Of a stretch of 30,272 nucleotides of DNA, positions 7,733 to 15,837 are shown in pieces. Made by a program: the position numbers and the translations under genes. Origin of the DNA: Bacteroidetes bacterium UBA2234. GTDB lineage: Bacteria > Bacteroidota > Bacteroidia > NS11-12g > UBA955. The notes under the pieces were generated by a model. The model was given only the letters and a program-made list of their open reading frames with translations, was not told where the DNA came from and did no database searches. The stretch spans positions 1 through 30,272 of the forward strand of contig DDYM01000073.1 of assembly GCA_002347985.1 (NCBI GenBank), read 5' to 3'. Position 1 is the first letter of the stretch. Each line of letters begins with the position of its first letter.

Positions 7733-9199
7733 TTATTCAATATGATCCGATGGCAATTTGTAGAGCGCATAATGTTCATTCTCAAACACCAAATTTCCAT
7801 CCGAGATTCCTGAAGATTTAACGACATCCAATGTTGCCCATTGATTTAAACTAGATTTATTGATTACCAAATATTTTGCCCCCAGCTTAATCCATCGATT
7901 CATTTGATTGGGATCCAAAACCTGTTCATTTAACGCAACCCAACCCTTTCTGTGCAAGAAATACAGCTCTTGGGGATTCACTCCAGCGTTAATGACTACA
8001 AGGTCAGATTTGGGTATATGTTGACTCACCTCCGATTCCAATGTTAGCTTATAGGTTTCGCTTCTTTTGACGAAATGATCGTGCATTTGGTTTGACACCC
8101 CTTCCAAAATAATCAAAAAGATAAGCGCGTTCGGCAACTTGTTTCCAAAGCGGAATCTCGTTAGGGAACTCAATCCAAACCCAACAAACAGAGACATCAC
8201 AGGAACAAATGGAATTACATAATAGGTGTGCTGAGGAAATACGGCACCAGTTTTAACAATGTAAAATGCAAATACCAAAGTCACGGCAGTAATGCCAATC
8301 CAAAAGATTTTTTCTTGATGCACAGCACAAACCACAATGCCATAAATCATCGCAGCAAGGGCTATAAAACTATAAAAACTGGTGAAATAGAACTTTTCCA
8401 ATAACAATCGCCAAAGTGGTATAATCTCCATTAAACCCTCCATCAATCCTTTGGAAATAAACCAAGGATACCCAAAAGTATTCAGATACGGAACCCAATA
8501 AAAATACCATAGCATGGCCGGTATTGCAGAGAAAAATGCACCTGCAAAAACAATCATTTTCGTTCTTATGTCAATTTGACCAATCCAAAACAAGGGCAGC
8601 AACGAAGCAACCAAACACGCTGATGGAATCTTGCTTAGCATTCCCAAACACAGAAAAACAAATGCCAACAACCATGAAAGCATCTTTCGATCATTGCAAT
8701 ATTGAACCATGTAACTCAATCCAATTATCACGAGCGAAACGGCAAAAGTATCGGGCATGATTTTTCTTGAAATTGAAAACCAAACCGAGGCCATCAGAGA
8801 CAAAGAAGAAAAATCGGCTACACTTTTATCGAATAAAAACTGAATGGTTTTGTGAAATCTTGAAATGCCACAAACCACTATCAGTAAGTTAATTAAACGT
8901 CCATACCAATGGGCAAATCCAAACACTTTGAAGCAAACAAAAATGAGAAAATTCATCAACGGGAATTCTGCACCGGTGATCCCTGTTTTTTCACCTGCGA
9001 TATCGATTCGAGGGTACATCCAATCCATCCCCATTTCGTAATAATTCCTCGAAACCATATTGGTGAGTACTTGTCGCCAATTGTGCCCAATCTCTAATGG
9101 CGGGTCGGTTATACCGATACACTGAATCAAAAAAAACAACAACAGCCATCCTTCGATTCGTGTAAAAATGCCATTGCGAAATTTTTCGGGGATACCCAT
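7733..9199 (-). CDS. GT39/PMT-like polytopic membrane glycosyltransferase
   Basis: 488 residues with about eleven membrane segments. After the first segment comes the PMT/ArnT-type catalytic loop: DPPLEIGHNWRQ, then SRNYYEMGMDWMYPRID, and TGITGAEFPLMNF, with the acidic residues that GT39 enzymes use. Such enzymes transfer a sugar from a polyprenyl-phosphate donor to lipid or protein on the periplasmic face of the inner membrane. The C-terminal ~100 residues are soluble (VVINAGVNPQELYFLHRKGW), as usual. Donor and acceptor cannot be read from the sequence. The ATG start is 14 nt downstream of a perfect TAnnTTTG element, divergent from the Omp28-like gene. Confidence 0.82.
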   Translation of the reverse strand: MGIPEKFRNGIFTRIEGWLLLFFLIQCIGITDPPLEIGHNWRQVLTNMVSRNYYEMGMDWMYPRIDIAGEKTGITGAEFPLMNFLIFVCFKVFGFAHWYGRLINLLIVVCGISRFHKTIQFLFDKSVADFSSLSLMASVWFSISRKIMPDTFAVSLVIIGLSYMVQYCNDRKMLSWLLAFVFLCLGMLSKIPSACLVASLLPLFWIGQIDIRTKMIVFAGAFFSAIPAMLWYFYWVPYLNTFGYPWFISKGLMEGLMEIIPLWRLLLEKFYFTSFYSFIALAAMIYGIVVCAVHQEKIFWIGITAVTLVFAFYIVKTGAVFPQHTYYVIPFVPVMSLFVGFGLSSLTRFRFGNKLPNALIFLIILEGVSNQMHDHFVKRSETYKLTLESEVSQHIPKSDLVVINAGVNPQELYFLHRKGWVALNEQVLDPNQMNRWIKLGAKYLVINKSSLNQWATLDVVKSSGISDGNLVFENEHYALYKLPSDHIE

Positions 9200-9213
9200 C
9201 GTAAATAGAAAAA

Positions 9214-9221
9214 CAAAAATA
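9214..9221 (-). promoter_or_regulatory. -7 promoter element TATTTTTG
   Basis: Perfect TAnnTTTG on the minus strand, 14 nt ahead of the ATG of the GT39-like gene. Confidence 0.55.
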
Positions 9222-9309
9222 GGTTGCGATTGATGAACTTTATTGATTGTTTAACCACCAAGACGTTGGCTTCACATTTCGGGAGAACACATTACACGAC
9301 TCAAATTCT

Positions 9310-9317
9310 TATATTTG
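9310..9317 (+). promoter_or_regulatory. -7 promoter element TATATTTG
   Basis: Perfect TAnnTTTG on the plus strand, 16 nt ahead of the ATG of the Omp28-like T9SS gene; it forms the other half of a divergent promoter region. Confidence 0.6.
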
Positions 9318-9333
9318 AAAAATAACAACAATT

Positions 9334-11346
9334 ATGAAACAAAAATACTTCATTCTTTTGGGTGTTCTTATGGCGAGTTCGGCCGCAAGGGCACAAACAT
9401 TCAGCGATAACTTTGATGGTTATAAATCGGGCGATAATTTGGCTGCTACAAGCGCTACTTGGGAAACATGGAGCAGTCCCAATGGCGGAGCTGACGATGT
9501 AAAGGTGACATCTACGAAATCCAAAAGCGGAAGCAACAGCGTTTATTTTCAAAGTACTGCTACCAACGGCGGACCTACTGATTTGGTTCTTCCGTTTGGC
9601 GGGGCCAAAAACACCGGTAGCTTTAGCCTAAAAATGGCTATGAATGTGGATGCCGGTAAGAATGCTTATTTCAATCTTCAAGAGCAAACAACTTGGGGTA
9701 AGGGATACACTATCGATGTATATTTCAACATCGACAAAACCCTACAAATCAACAATGCTAGTGCTGGAAATTTGATTACCGTAAATTACAATCAAGGTCA
9801 ATGGTTTGATTTTGAATTAAAAATCGACCTCAACACCAATACTTGGGACGTTTATTTGGATGCGGTAAAAGTGGGAAGTTTCCAAAACGCAACCCGCGCG
9901 ATTGCCGCGATGGATTTATATCCAATCAACGGTAGTTCTTTTTACGTGGACGATGTTTCAACGAGTTATACTTCATATACTTCAACCACAAAAAATGCGA
10001 GTGTTACTTATGTGGGAGGTGTTGTTGGTTTTTTGGCGGGCGCAAAAGTTCTTCCTACGGTTGAAATTAGAAACCTAGGCACATCAACCATCACAGATGC
10101 CGATATCAGCATCAACTACAATGGAAATACCGATTCTAAAAAACTAACGGGATTGAGTATTGCGGCGGGTGGATTATATACCGCAACCATGACAAACACA
10201 ATGACGATCATTGCAGGTAAAAACGATGTGGTTGCCAGCGTTACAGCGGTAAACGGATCGGCGGACGACAATGCATCGGACAATAGCAAAACAATTTCCA
10301 TAGACCCAGTAGTACCCGCCAAAGGGAAGATTGTAATAGGCGAAGAAGCCACAGGGACCTGGTGTCAGTGGTGCCCCAGAGGTGCGGTAGCTTTAAAAAC
10401 AATGGCCGAAAAATACGATGGCTTTTTTCAGGGTATCGCCGTGCATAACAACGATCCAATGATGAATGGCTACTATGACGCTGGAATGGCTTCAAAAATC
10501 AGTGGCTACCCTAGTGCTTTGGTTGATCGCGGGACAAAAATGGATCCCTCTGCGATGGGTGGTGATTTCATCAAGCGTGTTCAGACAGCGCCCAAAGGTA
10601 TTTTGGACATAGCTGCCAAGTACGATGATATAACCAAGGTGATGAATGTGAGTGTTAAAACTACGTTGGAATCCGATATTTCTGGTGATTTCAGAATTGC
10701 CTGTGCAATTGTAGAGGACGATGTTCGCGGCACTACATCGGGTTATAACCAATCCAATGCTTATGCGGGTGGTGCTAGCGGTGTAATGGGTGGATTTGAA
10801 AAATTGCCCAATCCAGTTCCTGCAGCTCAAATGGTTTACGACCATGTTGGACGCGCCATTGCTCCAACTTTTGCTGGACTACCCAATGCCTTCGGAAGCA
10901 GTGCAACCAAGGGTGCTAGTTTCGTACACAACTTTACCTTCCCAATGGATGGTTCATGGAATTTGAACAATATGCACATCGTGGGAATGTTTATTGACAA
11001 TACGGGCTTGATCGACAATGGTGGAACGATTTTGGTAAACGATGCATTGAAGAAGAGTTATGCCCAAGGTACTGAAGTTGCTTCTACGTCATTGTTAAAC
11101 GGTCCTGACGCTTTGGTTTCTGTTTATCCAAACCCGAGTTCTGATCAATTCCAATTGGTGTTAAATGGTCTTGCAAATCAATCTATGGGTTTTGAAGTTA
11201 CAGATATGATGGGTAAGGTGATTTACACAGTCACAATGAACGGAGGGAAATCAACCCTTGATGCAAGTGCTTGGAGCAATGGAATTTATACAGTTAAAAT
11301 GATTGATGGTTCTGCTGTTTACCAGACTCGAATCATTAAGAACTAA
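9334..11346 (+). CDS. T9SS-sorted protein with Omp28/thioredoxin-like CxxC domain
   Basis: 670 residues. A signal peptide covers 1-20 (YFILLGVLMASSAARA/Q). Residues ~22-205 resemble a LamG/jelly-roll-like beta domain (TFSDNFDGYKSGDNL, FNIDKTLQIN, FYVDDVS). Residues ~215-320 resemble a CARDB-type adhesion domain (VEIRNLGTSTITDADISINY). Then comes an Omp28-like thioredoxin-fold domain starting at EEATGTWCQWCPRG, with CxxC at Cys344/Cys347, and including SGYPSALVDRG, a cis-Pro-like position. The end, from VYPNP at residue 597, is a type A T9SS sorting domain with WSNGIYTVKM. The protein is probably a surface-exposed or outer-membrane protein with possible thiol chemistry (inferred from the CxxC). 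dtd follows 24 nt later on the same strand. Confidence 0.85.
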   Translation: MKQKYFILLGVLMASSAARAQTFSDNFDGYKSGDNLAATSATWETWSSPNGGADDVKVTSTKSKSGSNSVYFQSTATNGGPTDLVLPFGGAKNTGSFSLKMAMNVDAGKNAYFNLQEQTTWGKGYTIDVYFNIDKTLQINNASAGNLITVNYNQGQWFDFELKIDLNTNTWDVYLDAVKVGSFQNATRAIAAMDLYPINGSSFYVDDVSTSYTSYTSTTKNASVTYVGGVVGFLAGAKVLPTVEIRNLGTSTITDADISINYNGNTDSKKLTGLSIAAGGLYTATMTNTMTIIAGKNDVVASVTAVNGSADDNASDNSKTISIDPVVPAKGKIVIGEEATGTWCQWCPRGAVALKTMAEKYDGFFQGIAVHNNDPMMNGYYDAGMASKISGYPSALVDRGTKMDPSAMGGDFIKRVQTAPKGILDIAAKYDDITKVMNVSVKTTLESDISGDFRIACAIVEDDVRGTTSGYNQSNAYAGGASGVMGGFEKLPNPVPAAQMVYDHVGRAIAPTFAGLPNAFGSSATKGASFVHNFTFPMDGSWNLNNMHIVGMFIDNTGLIDNGGTILVNDALKKSYAQGTEVASTSLLNGPDALVSVYPNPSSDQFQLVLNGLANQSMGFEVTDMMGKVIYTVTMNGGKSTLDASAWSNGIYTVKMIDGSAVYQTRIIKN

Positions 11347-11370
11347 TTCTCTGAACACCCAATCAGCAGC

Positions 11371-11823
11371 ATGAGATTGGTTATCCAACGTGTTTCGAGT
11401 GCGTCTGTTTCGATAGATGGGGAAGAAAAACGAGAAATTGGACAAGGGCTCATGGTGCTGATTGGGGTGGAAGAGGGCGACCACGAGGCGGATGCCGAGT
11501 GGCTCGCGCAAAAAACAGCTCTGATGCGGATTTTTTCCGATGCCGATGGCAAAATGAATCTTAGCATAATGGATGTAGGCGGAGAAATACTTGCAATCAG
11601 TCAATTCACATTATTTGCCCAAACAGCCAAGGGAAACCGTCCCTCTTTCATTCGATCCGCTAGGCCAGAAAAAGCCATTCCTTTGTATGAGGCATACATC
11701 AAATTCCTTTCTACAAATCATGGAATCAATGTGAAAACAGGGACTTTCGGAGCAGATATGGATGTGGCTCTGGTAAATCAAGGCCCCGTCACCATCGTGG
11801 TTGACTCTAAACAGAGGGAATAA
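11371..11823 (+). CDS. dtd: D-aminoacyl-tRNA (D-Tyr-tRNA) deacylase
   Basis: 150 residues, the normal length. It removes D-amino acids (and Gly from mischarged tRNA-Ala) from tRNA, acting as a homodimer in the cytoplasm. The diagnostic motifs are intact: MRLVIQRV at the start, SQFTLFA (about residue 78) holding the catalytic-site Ser-Gln-Phe-Thr, and [11 protein letters not shown] (about residue 137) with the Gly-cisPro motif. The gene lies 24 nt after the Omp28-like gene with no promoter that I can see, so it may be co-transcribed. Its 3' end overlaps convergent panC by 17 nt. Confidence 0.97.
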   Translation: MRLVIQRVSSASVSIDGEEKREIGQGLMVLIGVEEGDHEADAEWLAQKTALMRIFSDADGKMNLSIMDVGGEILAISQFTLFAQTAKGNRPSFIRSARPEKAIPLYEAYIKFLSTNHGINVKTGTFGADMDVALVNQGPVTIVVDSKQRE

Positions 11824-12664
11824 GTAGATTATCGATCAATCTCACACCCTCCAAACTTCCTGCAAATACAATGGCTGTTTCTCCTAAACGGCCTGTAAAT
11901 CCACCTTTATGCGCTTGAAACGACGCCATTTCCATACTTGGTAAGGAAACCCAATCCAAATATTCTATTTCAAATCCCAATGTTTGCAATCTCTCAATTT
12001 CCGATTTTTGAACCGTTGCATACGTCGACAGATTGTTGCTTATCATCATCATAGCCGAATAAATCTCAGCCGCCGTTTCTTTTCCTTGTGATGTCAATCG
12101 TTCATTTCTAGAACTCAACGCCAATCCCGATTCTGCTCTCAATGTAGGGATTCTGAAGTAATGAATCTGAGGGAAATATGCCTGCAGCAAACGCTCTACC
12201 ACCAAACATTGTTGAAGATCTTTTTGGCCAAAAAAAACAGCTTCGGGTTGAATTGCCGAAAACAATTGATTTAATACTTGAACCACACCATTAAAATGCC
12301 CCGGGCGATGAAAACCTTCAAAAATCTGATCTAAAATACCCAAATCAAGTGTAATCTCTTTGAAGTTCTCTGGGTAAATGGTCTCAATATTCGGTGTCCA
12401 AACAGCATCAACACCCACACCCGCCAATAGTTTAAGGTCGTTGTCCAAATGCCTAGGATACTTCTCTAAATCTGCCGAATTATTAAATTGCAAAGGGTTA
12501 ACAAAAATGCTTACAACTGTTTGATATCCTTTTTTTTGTGCCGCATCAATCAACGACAAATGTCCTTGGTGAAGCGCGCCCATTGTAGGAATCATCGCCC
12601 AATTTTTTGCTGGGCCGCCTCCGAAATTCGCTGCCCATGTGTCCGCTGATTCAAATACCTGCAT
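11807..12664 (-). CDS. panC: Pantothenate synthetase (pantoate-beta-alanine ligase)
   Basis: 285 residues from the chosen start. It joins pantoate and beta-alanine using ATP, the last step of pantothenate (CoA precursor) synthesis, in the cytoplasm. Visible motifs are the HIGH-like [15 protein letters not shown] (about residue 26), [10 protein letters not shown], the pantoate-binding [21 protein letters not shown], and the KMSKS-like [12 protein letters not shown]. An upstream TTG would add 21 residues with no family counterpart, so the ATG at 12664 giving MQVFES is preferred. The 3' end overlaps dtd. The gene is divergent from the GT5-like gene; no other pan gene is in the window. Confidence 0.95.
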   Translation of the reverse strand: MQVFESADTWAANFGGGPAKNWAMIPTMGALHQGHLSLIDAAQKKGYQTVVSIFVNPLQFNNSADLEKYPRHLDNDLKLLAGVGVDAVWTPNIETIYPENFKEITLDLGILDQIFEGFHRPGHFNGVVQVLNQLFSAIQPEAVFFGQKDLQQCLVVERLLQAYFPQIHYFRIPTLRAESGLALSSRNERLTSQGKETAAEIYSAMMMISNNLSTYATVQKSEIERLQTLGFEIEYLDWVSLPSMEMASFQAHKGGFTGRLGETAIVFAGSLEGVRLIDNLLIPSV

Positions 12665-12745
12665 TTTTGCGTAGAAAGAGGTGCAAATAACGATTTTTCC
12701 TAGGTTCTTCGTAGATTGTTGTTTCAATTTCCGATTTTTTTATTA

Positions 12746-12753
12746 TACTTTTG
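12746..12753 (+). promoter_or_regulatory. -7 promoter element TACTTTTG
   Basis: Perfect TAnnTTTG on the plus strand in the panC/GT5 divergent gap, 35 nt ahead of the GT5-like gene. It is the longest leader among the promoters found here. Two TTG triplets at 12716-12721 lie a few bases further upstream than the usual -33 spacing. Confidence 0.55.
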
Positions 12754-12788
12754 TATTCTTTTTCTAAAATAGAGTCTAGACAATCACC

Positions 12789-13592
12789 ATGACCCAAACC
12801 AAAAAACGCGTTCTGTTTGTGAGTTCTGAGATGTCTCCCTTCCTCGAGACATCACCCTTAGCAACAGTTGCCCGAATGCTGCCTCAGGCGCTTCAAGAGC
12901 AAGAAAATGAAATTCGAATTCTTGTTCCCCGCTTTGGCGTCATTAATGAACGTAGAAATCGTTTGCATGAAGTTGTGCGTTTAAGTGGAATTAACATTTC
13001 AATTGACGACAACGACAATCCGTTAATTATCAAAGTAGCATCGATTCCTCAAACCAAGATGCAAGTGTATTTCTTGGACAACGAGGATTATTTCCACCGC
13101 AAGTATGTTTTTAGGGATGAGGCGGGTAAATTGTTCGATGACAATGATGAACGTACGATTTTCTTTTGCAAAGGTGTTGTAGAAACAGTTAAAAAGTTGG
13201 GATGGGCTCCTGATATCATTCACTGTCAAGGTTGGATGACAAGTCTAATTCCAATGTATTTGAAAACACTTTATAAAGACGAGCCTGTATTCAAGAATAC
13301 GAAAGTCGTTTATAGCGTATACAGCGACGAAGACAGTATCAATTTGGGTGCGGATTTCGCGCGCAAAGCGAGTTTAAATTCACTTGACGACAACTGTATG
13401 GAGTGTTTCTCTGACGGTTCGGTGAACTCCATGAACATTGGCGCTGTCATTCATTCTGATGCAGTGGTTACCAATTGCGAGGAAGGTCATCGCGTTGTTG
13501 AAGCACATATCGCAGATAAAATATTGATGCGACATAGTGATGAGGATGCTGGCACTCAATATGGCACTTTGTACGAACAGCTTTTGGCTTAA
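12789..13592 (+). CDS. Stand-alone GT5 (glycogen/starch synthase) N-terminal domain protein
   Basis: 267 residues, about half of a true GlgA (~480). The fold cues are clear: RVLFVSSEMSPF at the N-terminus, RILVPRFG, YFLDNEDYFHRKYVF, DDNDERTIFFCKGVVE, PDIIHCQGWMTSLIP, and VVTNCEEGHR. The whole C-terminal GT-B domain, with the donor-sugar-binding and catalytic Glu regions, is absent, and the frame ends cleanly. The ADP-glucose-binding KTGGL loop reads ETSPLA (Glu20 in place of Lys, no Gly-Gly). A classical glycogen-synthase activity is therefore unlikely; a binding or regulatory role is inferred. It is followed 15 nt later, in the same frame, by the DUF4270 lipoprotein, with panC divergent; I recall this neighbourhood from other Bacteroidota but could not check it. 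Confidence 0.85.
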   Translation: MTQTKKRVLFVSSEMSPFLETSPLATVARMLPQALQEQENEIRILVPRFGVINERRNRLHEVVRLSGINISIDDNDNPLIIKVASIPQTKMQVYFLDNEDYFHRKYVFRDEAGKLFDDNDERTIFFCKGVVETVKKLGWAPDIIHCQGWMTSLIPMYLKTLYKDEPVFKNTKVVYSVYSDEDSINLGADFARKASLNSLDDNCMECFSDGSVNSMNIGAVIHSDAVVTNCEEGHRVVEAHIADKILMRHSDEDAGTQYGTLYEQLLA

Positions 13593-13607
13593 ATCTGCGC
13601 TGAAAAG

Positions 13608-14951
13608 GTGACATACCGCAGTTTGTTTCTCGCTTTGATTTTCTTGATGTCTTTATCGGCGTGTAAACGCAATGAAGGCAACATCGTCATTACTGGCCAA
13701 CAAAAAAGCGACCAACTGACATTATTCAGAACGGATACGTTTACTTTAAAAGCATCAACTGTAGTAGAAGATTCATTGCCTGCCAATAATCTTACATACG
13801 TTTTGTTGGGGGAGTTTCATGATCCGCTCTTAGGAAAAAGCAAGGCAAGTATTTATGCCAAGATGAACATTTTGGCTCCGGAAAATAACTTTCCAAACAC
13901 CATAGAACCAGATTCTGCGTTATTGTATATCCCTCTGGTGGATGGTCTCAATTTCTACGGCAATTCATTGACAAAACAGAAACTCAAAATTTATGAGTTG
14001 GATGAAACGCTCAATGGAGCCAATATTTATTATCAAAAACAAAGCAACCCCAAGGTTAACAAAAATGTATCCACCGATTACTTCGGTACGATATATCAAC
14101 AAAAGCTAGATTCAATTGGTTACAAAAAAGGCAAAATGGGCCTCAAACCTGGACTATTAATTAAGTTGAGTAAGGAGTTTGCTAGAGAATTGCAGCGAAT
14201 GCCATCTGAGGCATATCAAACCAATGAGGGTCTATTAAAACACTTTAAAGGCATCGCAATTGTACCTCAAAACGACGAGTTAAATCCGGGTGATGGAGGA
14301 TTTGGCGTACTTGATCTTGCGAATGCAATCAACATCAATTATCGGGCAAAAATATTGCTTTATTACAACGATACGAGTACCTATATATTTGGTTTTGATC
14401 AGCGATCTACCATTGTCAACTGCAGTGAAACAGGGCCTTATCCTGATTTTGTTGAAGCTCAGTTGCAAGAGCCAAACAAACATTACAATACCACCTACGT
14501 TCAGGCCCTCAATGGTGTAAAAACGAAAATTGAAATTCCCTATTTGCTAAATTTGGTTCAAAGTGGTTCACATGGAGAGAACAATGTAGGAATTAATAAC
14601 GCCACCTTGAGATTGTATGTAGACGACAATACCAATGCCCGCTATTTTGCTCCACCACGAATGAATTTATTTCAGCCCACCTCGCGAAGCAGTGACCGAA
14701 ACCGTTTGGTAGAAGACGCTTTGGCCTCTCCAACTAAGTTTGGTGGTGTTTTCAACGACAAGGGACGGTATTACCAGTTTGATATCACACGTCATTTACA
14801 GAATGTCCTCAACGATATGGCCTTTGGAGGCAAAGACAATAATTTGGGGCTTTATTTTGCTGTGCCTACAGACAATCCTGTGATTGGAGCAAGAGCATCG
14901 ATCGACCATTCCAAAACAAAATTGATTATCACTTATACCAAACCCAAATAG
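13608..14951 (+). CDS. DUF4270-family lipoprotein
   Basis: 447 residues with a GTG start. The first 20 residues form a lipoprotein signal (RSLFLALIFLMSLSACKR), with Cys19 after the LSA lipobox; that only works from the GTG at 13608, since the next Met is inside the hydrophobic core. A GAAAAG directly before the GTG could serve as a weak ribosome-binding site. The mature part fits DUF4270: an early GEFHDPLLGKSKASIYAKMN, SALLYIPLVDG, KLKIYEL, a YYNDTSTYIFGFDQ strand and an N-terminal-like LRLYVDDN/FAPPRM region, all beta-rich. It probably sits in the outer membrane; the molecular role is unknown. It starts 15 nt after the GT5-like gene, and the gap is in frame (see findings). aroF follows 20 nt downstream. 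Confidence 0.83.
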   Translation: MTYRSLFLALIFLMSLSACKRNEGNIVITGQQKSDQLTLFRTDTFTLKASTVVEDSLPANNLTYVLLGEFHDPLLGKSKASIYAKMNILAPENNFPNTIEPDSALLYIPLVDGLNFYGNSLTKQKLKIYELDETLNGANIYYQKQSNPKVNKNVSTDYFGTIYQQKLDSIGYKKGKMGLKPGLLIKLSKEFARELQRMPSEAYQTNEGLLKHFKGIAIVPQNDELNPGDGGFGVLDLANAININYRAKILLYYNDTSTYIFGFDQRSTIVNCSETGPYPDFVEAQLQEPNKHYNTTYVQALNGVKTKIEIPYLLNLVQSGSHGENNVGINNATLRLYVDDNTNARYFAPPRMNLFQPTSRSSDRNRLVEDALASPTKFGGVFNDKGRYYQFDITRHLQNVLNDMAFGGKDNNLGLYFAVPTDNPVIGARASIDHSKTKLIITYTKPK

Positions 14952-14971
14952 TATTTCATTGTTACATCTTC

Positions 14972-15832
14972 ATGGGAAATCGCAAACCATATCAACTCGT
15001 AAGTAGAGAATGGAAAAAGGAAGACACAACCTTTGAAATCAATGGAGTTTCCATTGGTAAAGAATTGGTCATGATTGCTGGTCCCTGTGCTGTTGAAAAC
15101 AGAGAACAAATCTTTACCATCAGCGAATACCTTTCCAAATTAAACATCAAATTCCTAAGAGGTGGCGCTTATAAACCACGTACAAGTCCTTACTCTTTTC
15201 AAGGATTGAAAACTGAAGGTCTGCAACTACTGAGGGAAGCAGGTGATAAGTATGGTTTGGCGGTTGTGAGTGAAATCATGGGCCTCGACAAAATTGATGA
15301 GTTTTGTGAATACGCTGATATTCTTCAAGTGGGAACACGCAACATGCAAAACTATCCGCTGTTGAAGGCATTGGGTAAATGTGGCAAGCCAGTATTACTG
15401 AAAAGAGGCATGAGCAGCACTATTGAGGAATGGTTGTTGGCTGCAGAATATATTGTGAGTAGTGGAAATGATAGGGTAATCTTGTGCGAGCGAGGAATTA
15501 GAACTTTTGAAACCGCTACGCGAAATACCATGGACATTGCCGCCATCCCATTGGTAAAGTTATTAAGTCATTTGCCTGTGATTTTGGATCCAAGTCAAGG
15601 TACTGGACTTCGTGATTTGGTAAAACCTGTTTCGTTGGCCGCAATAGCTGCGGGTGCTGATGGACTGATCATCGAAGTGCACAATCAGCCCGAAGAAGCA
15701 TTGAGCGATGGCGATCAAAGTTTATACCTAGATCAATTTACCGATTTGCTACCCAATTTGAGAGCCCAAGCGCACTTAAGAAAAAAACATTTTGATTTCG
15801 AAGCGAGTTTCGAATTCTCAAATATGAGTTGA
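14972..15832 (+). CDS. aroF: DAHP synthase, type I beta, lacking the regulatory N-terminal domain
   Basis: 286 residues. It condenses phosphoenolpyruvate and erythrose-4-phosphate to DAHP, the entry step to chorismate and the aromatic amino acids, in the cytoplasm. The core matches the Thermotoga/Bacillus AroA-type family: YQLVSREWKKEDTTFEI, VMIAGPCAVEN, LRGGAYKPRTSPYSFQGL, PVLLKRGMSSTIEEWLLAAEYI, VILCERGIRTFETATRNTMD, and ADGLIIEVH. The ferredoxin-like/ACT regulatory N-terminal extension of Thermotoga DAHPS (about 65 residues) is missing, so Phe/Tyr feedback by that route is unlikely. Three metal ligands are kept (Cys39, Glu235, Asp246), but the fourth, His in DPSH, is Gln209 (DPSQGTG). It is probably co-transcribed with DUF4270. 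The 3' end is 5 bp from a convergent permease. Confidence 0.92.
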   Translation: MGNRKPYQLVSREWKKEDTTFEINGVSIGKELVMIAGPCAVENREQIFTISEYLSKLNIKFLRGGAYKPRTSPYSFQGLKTEGLQLLREAGDKYGLAVVSEIMGLDKIDEFCEYADILQVGTRNMQNYPLLKALGKCGKPVLLKRGMSSTIEEWLLAAEYIVSSGNDRVILCERGIRTFETATRNTMDIAAIPLVKLLSHLPVILDPSQGTGLRDLVKPVSLAAIAAGADGLIIEVHNQPEEALSDGDQSLYLDQFTDLLPNLRAQAHLRKKHFDFEASFEFSNMS

Positions 15833-15837
15833 TCAAT

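Noticed and set aside
11251..11604. Minus-strand frame opposite the T9SS tail and dtd
   Set aside because: It covers parts of two well-supported plus-strand genes and has no recognisable protein features.
12665..12727. Extended panC start (TTG at 12727)
   Set aside because: The extra 21 residues do not match the family, and the internal ATG gives the standard PanC N-terminus.
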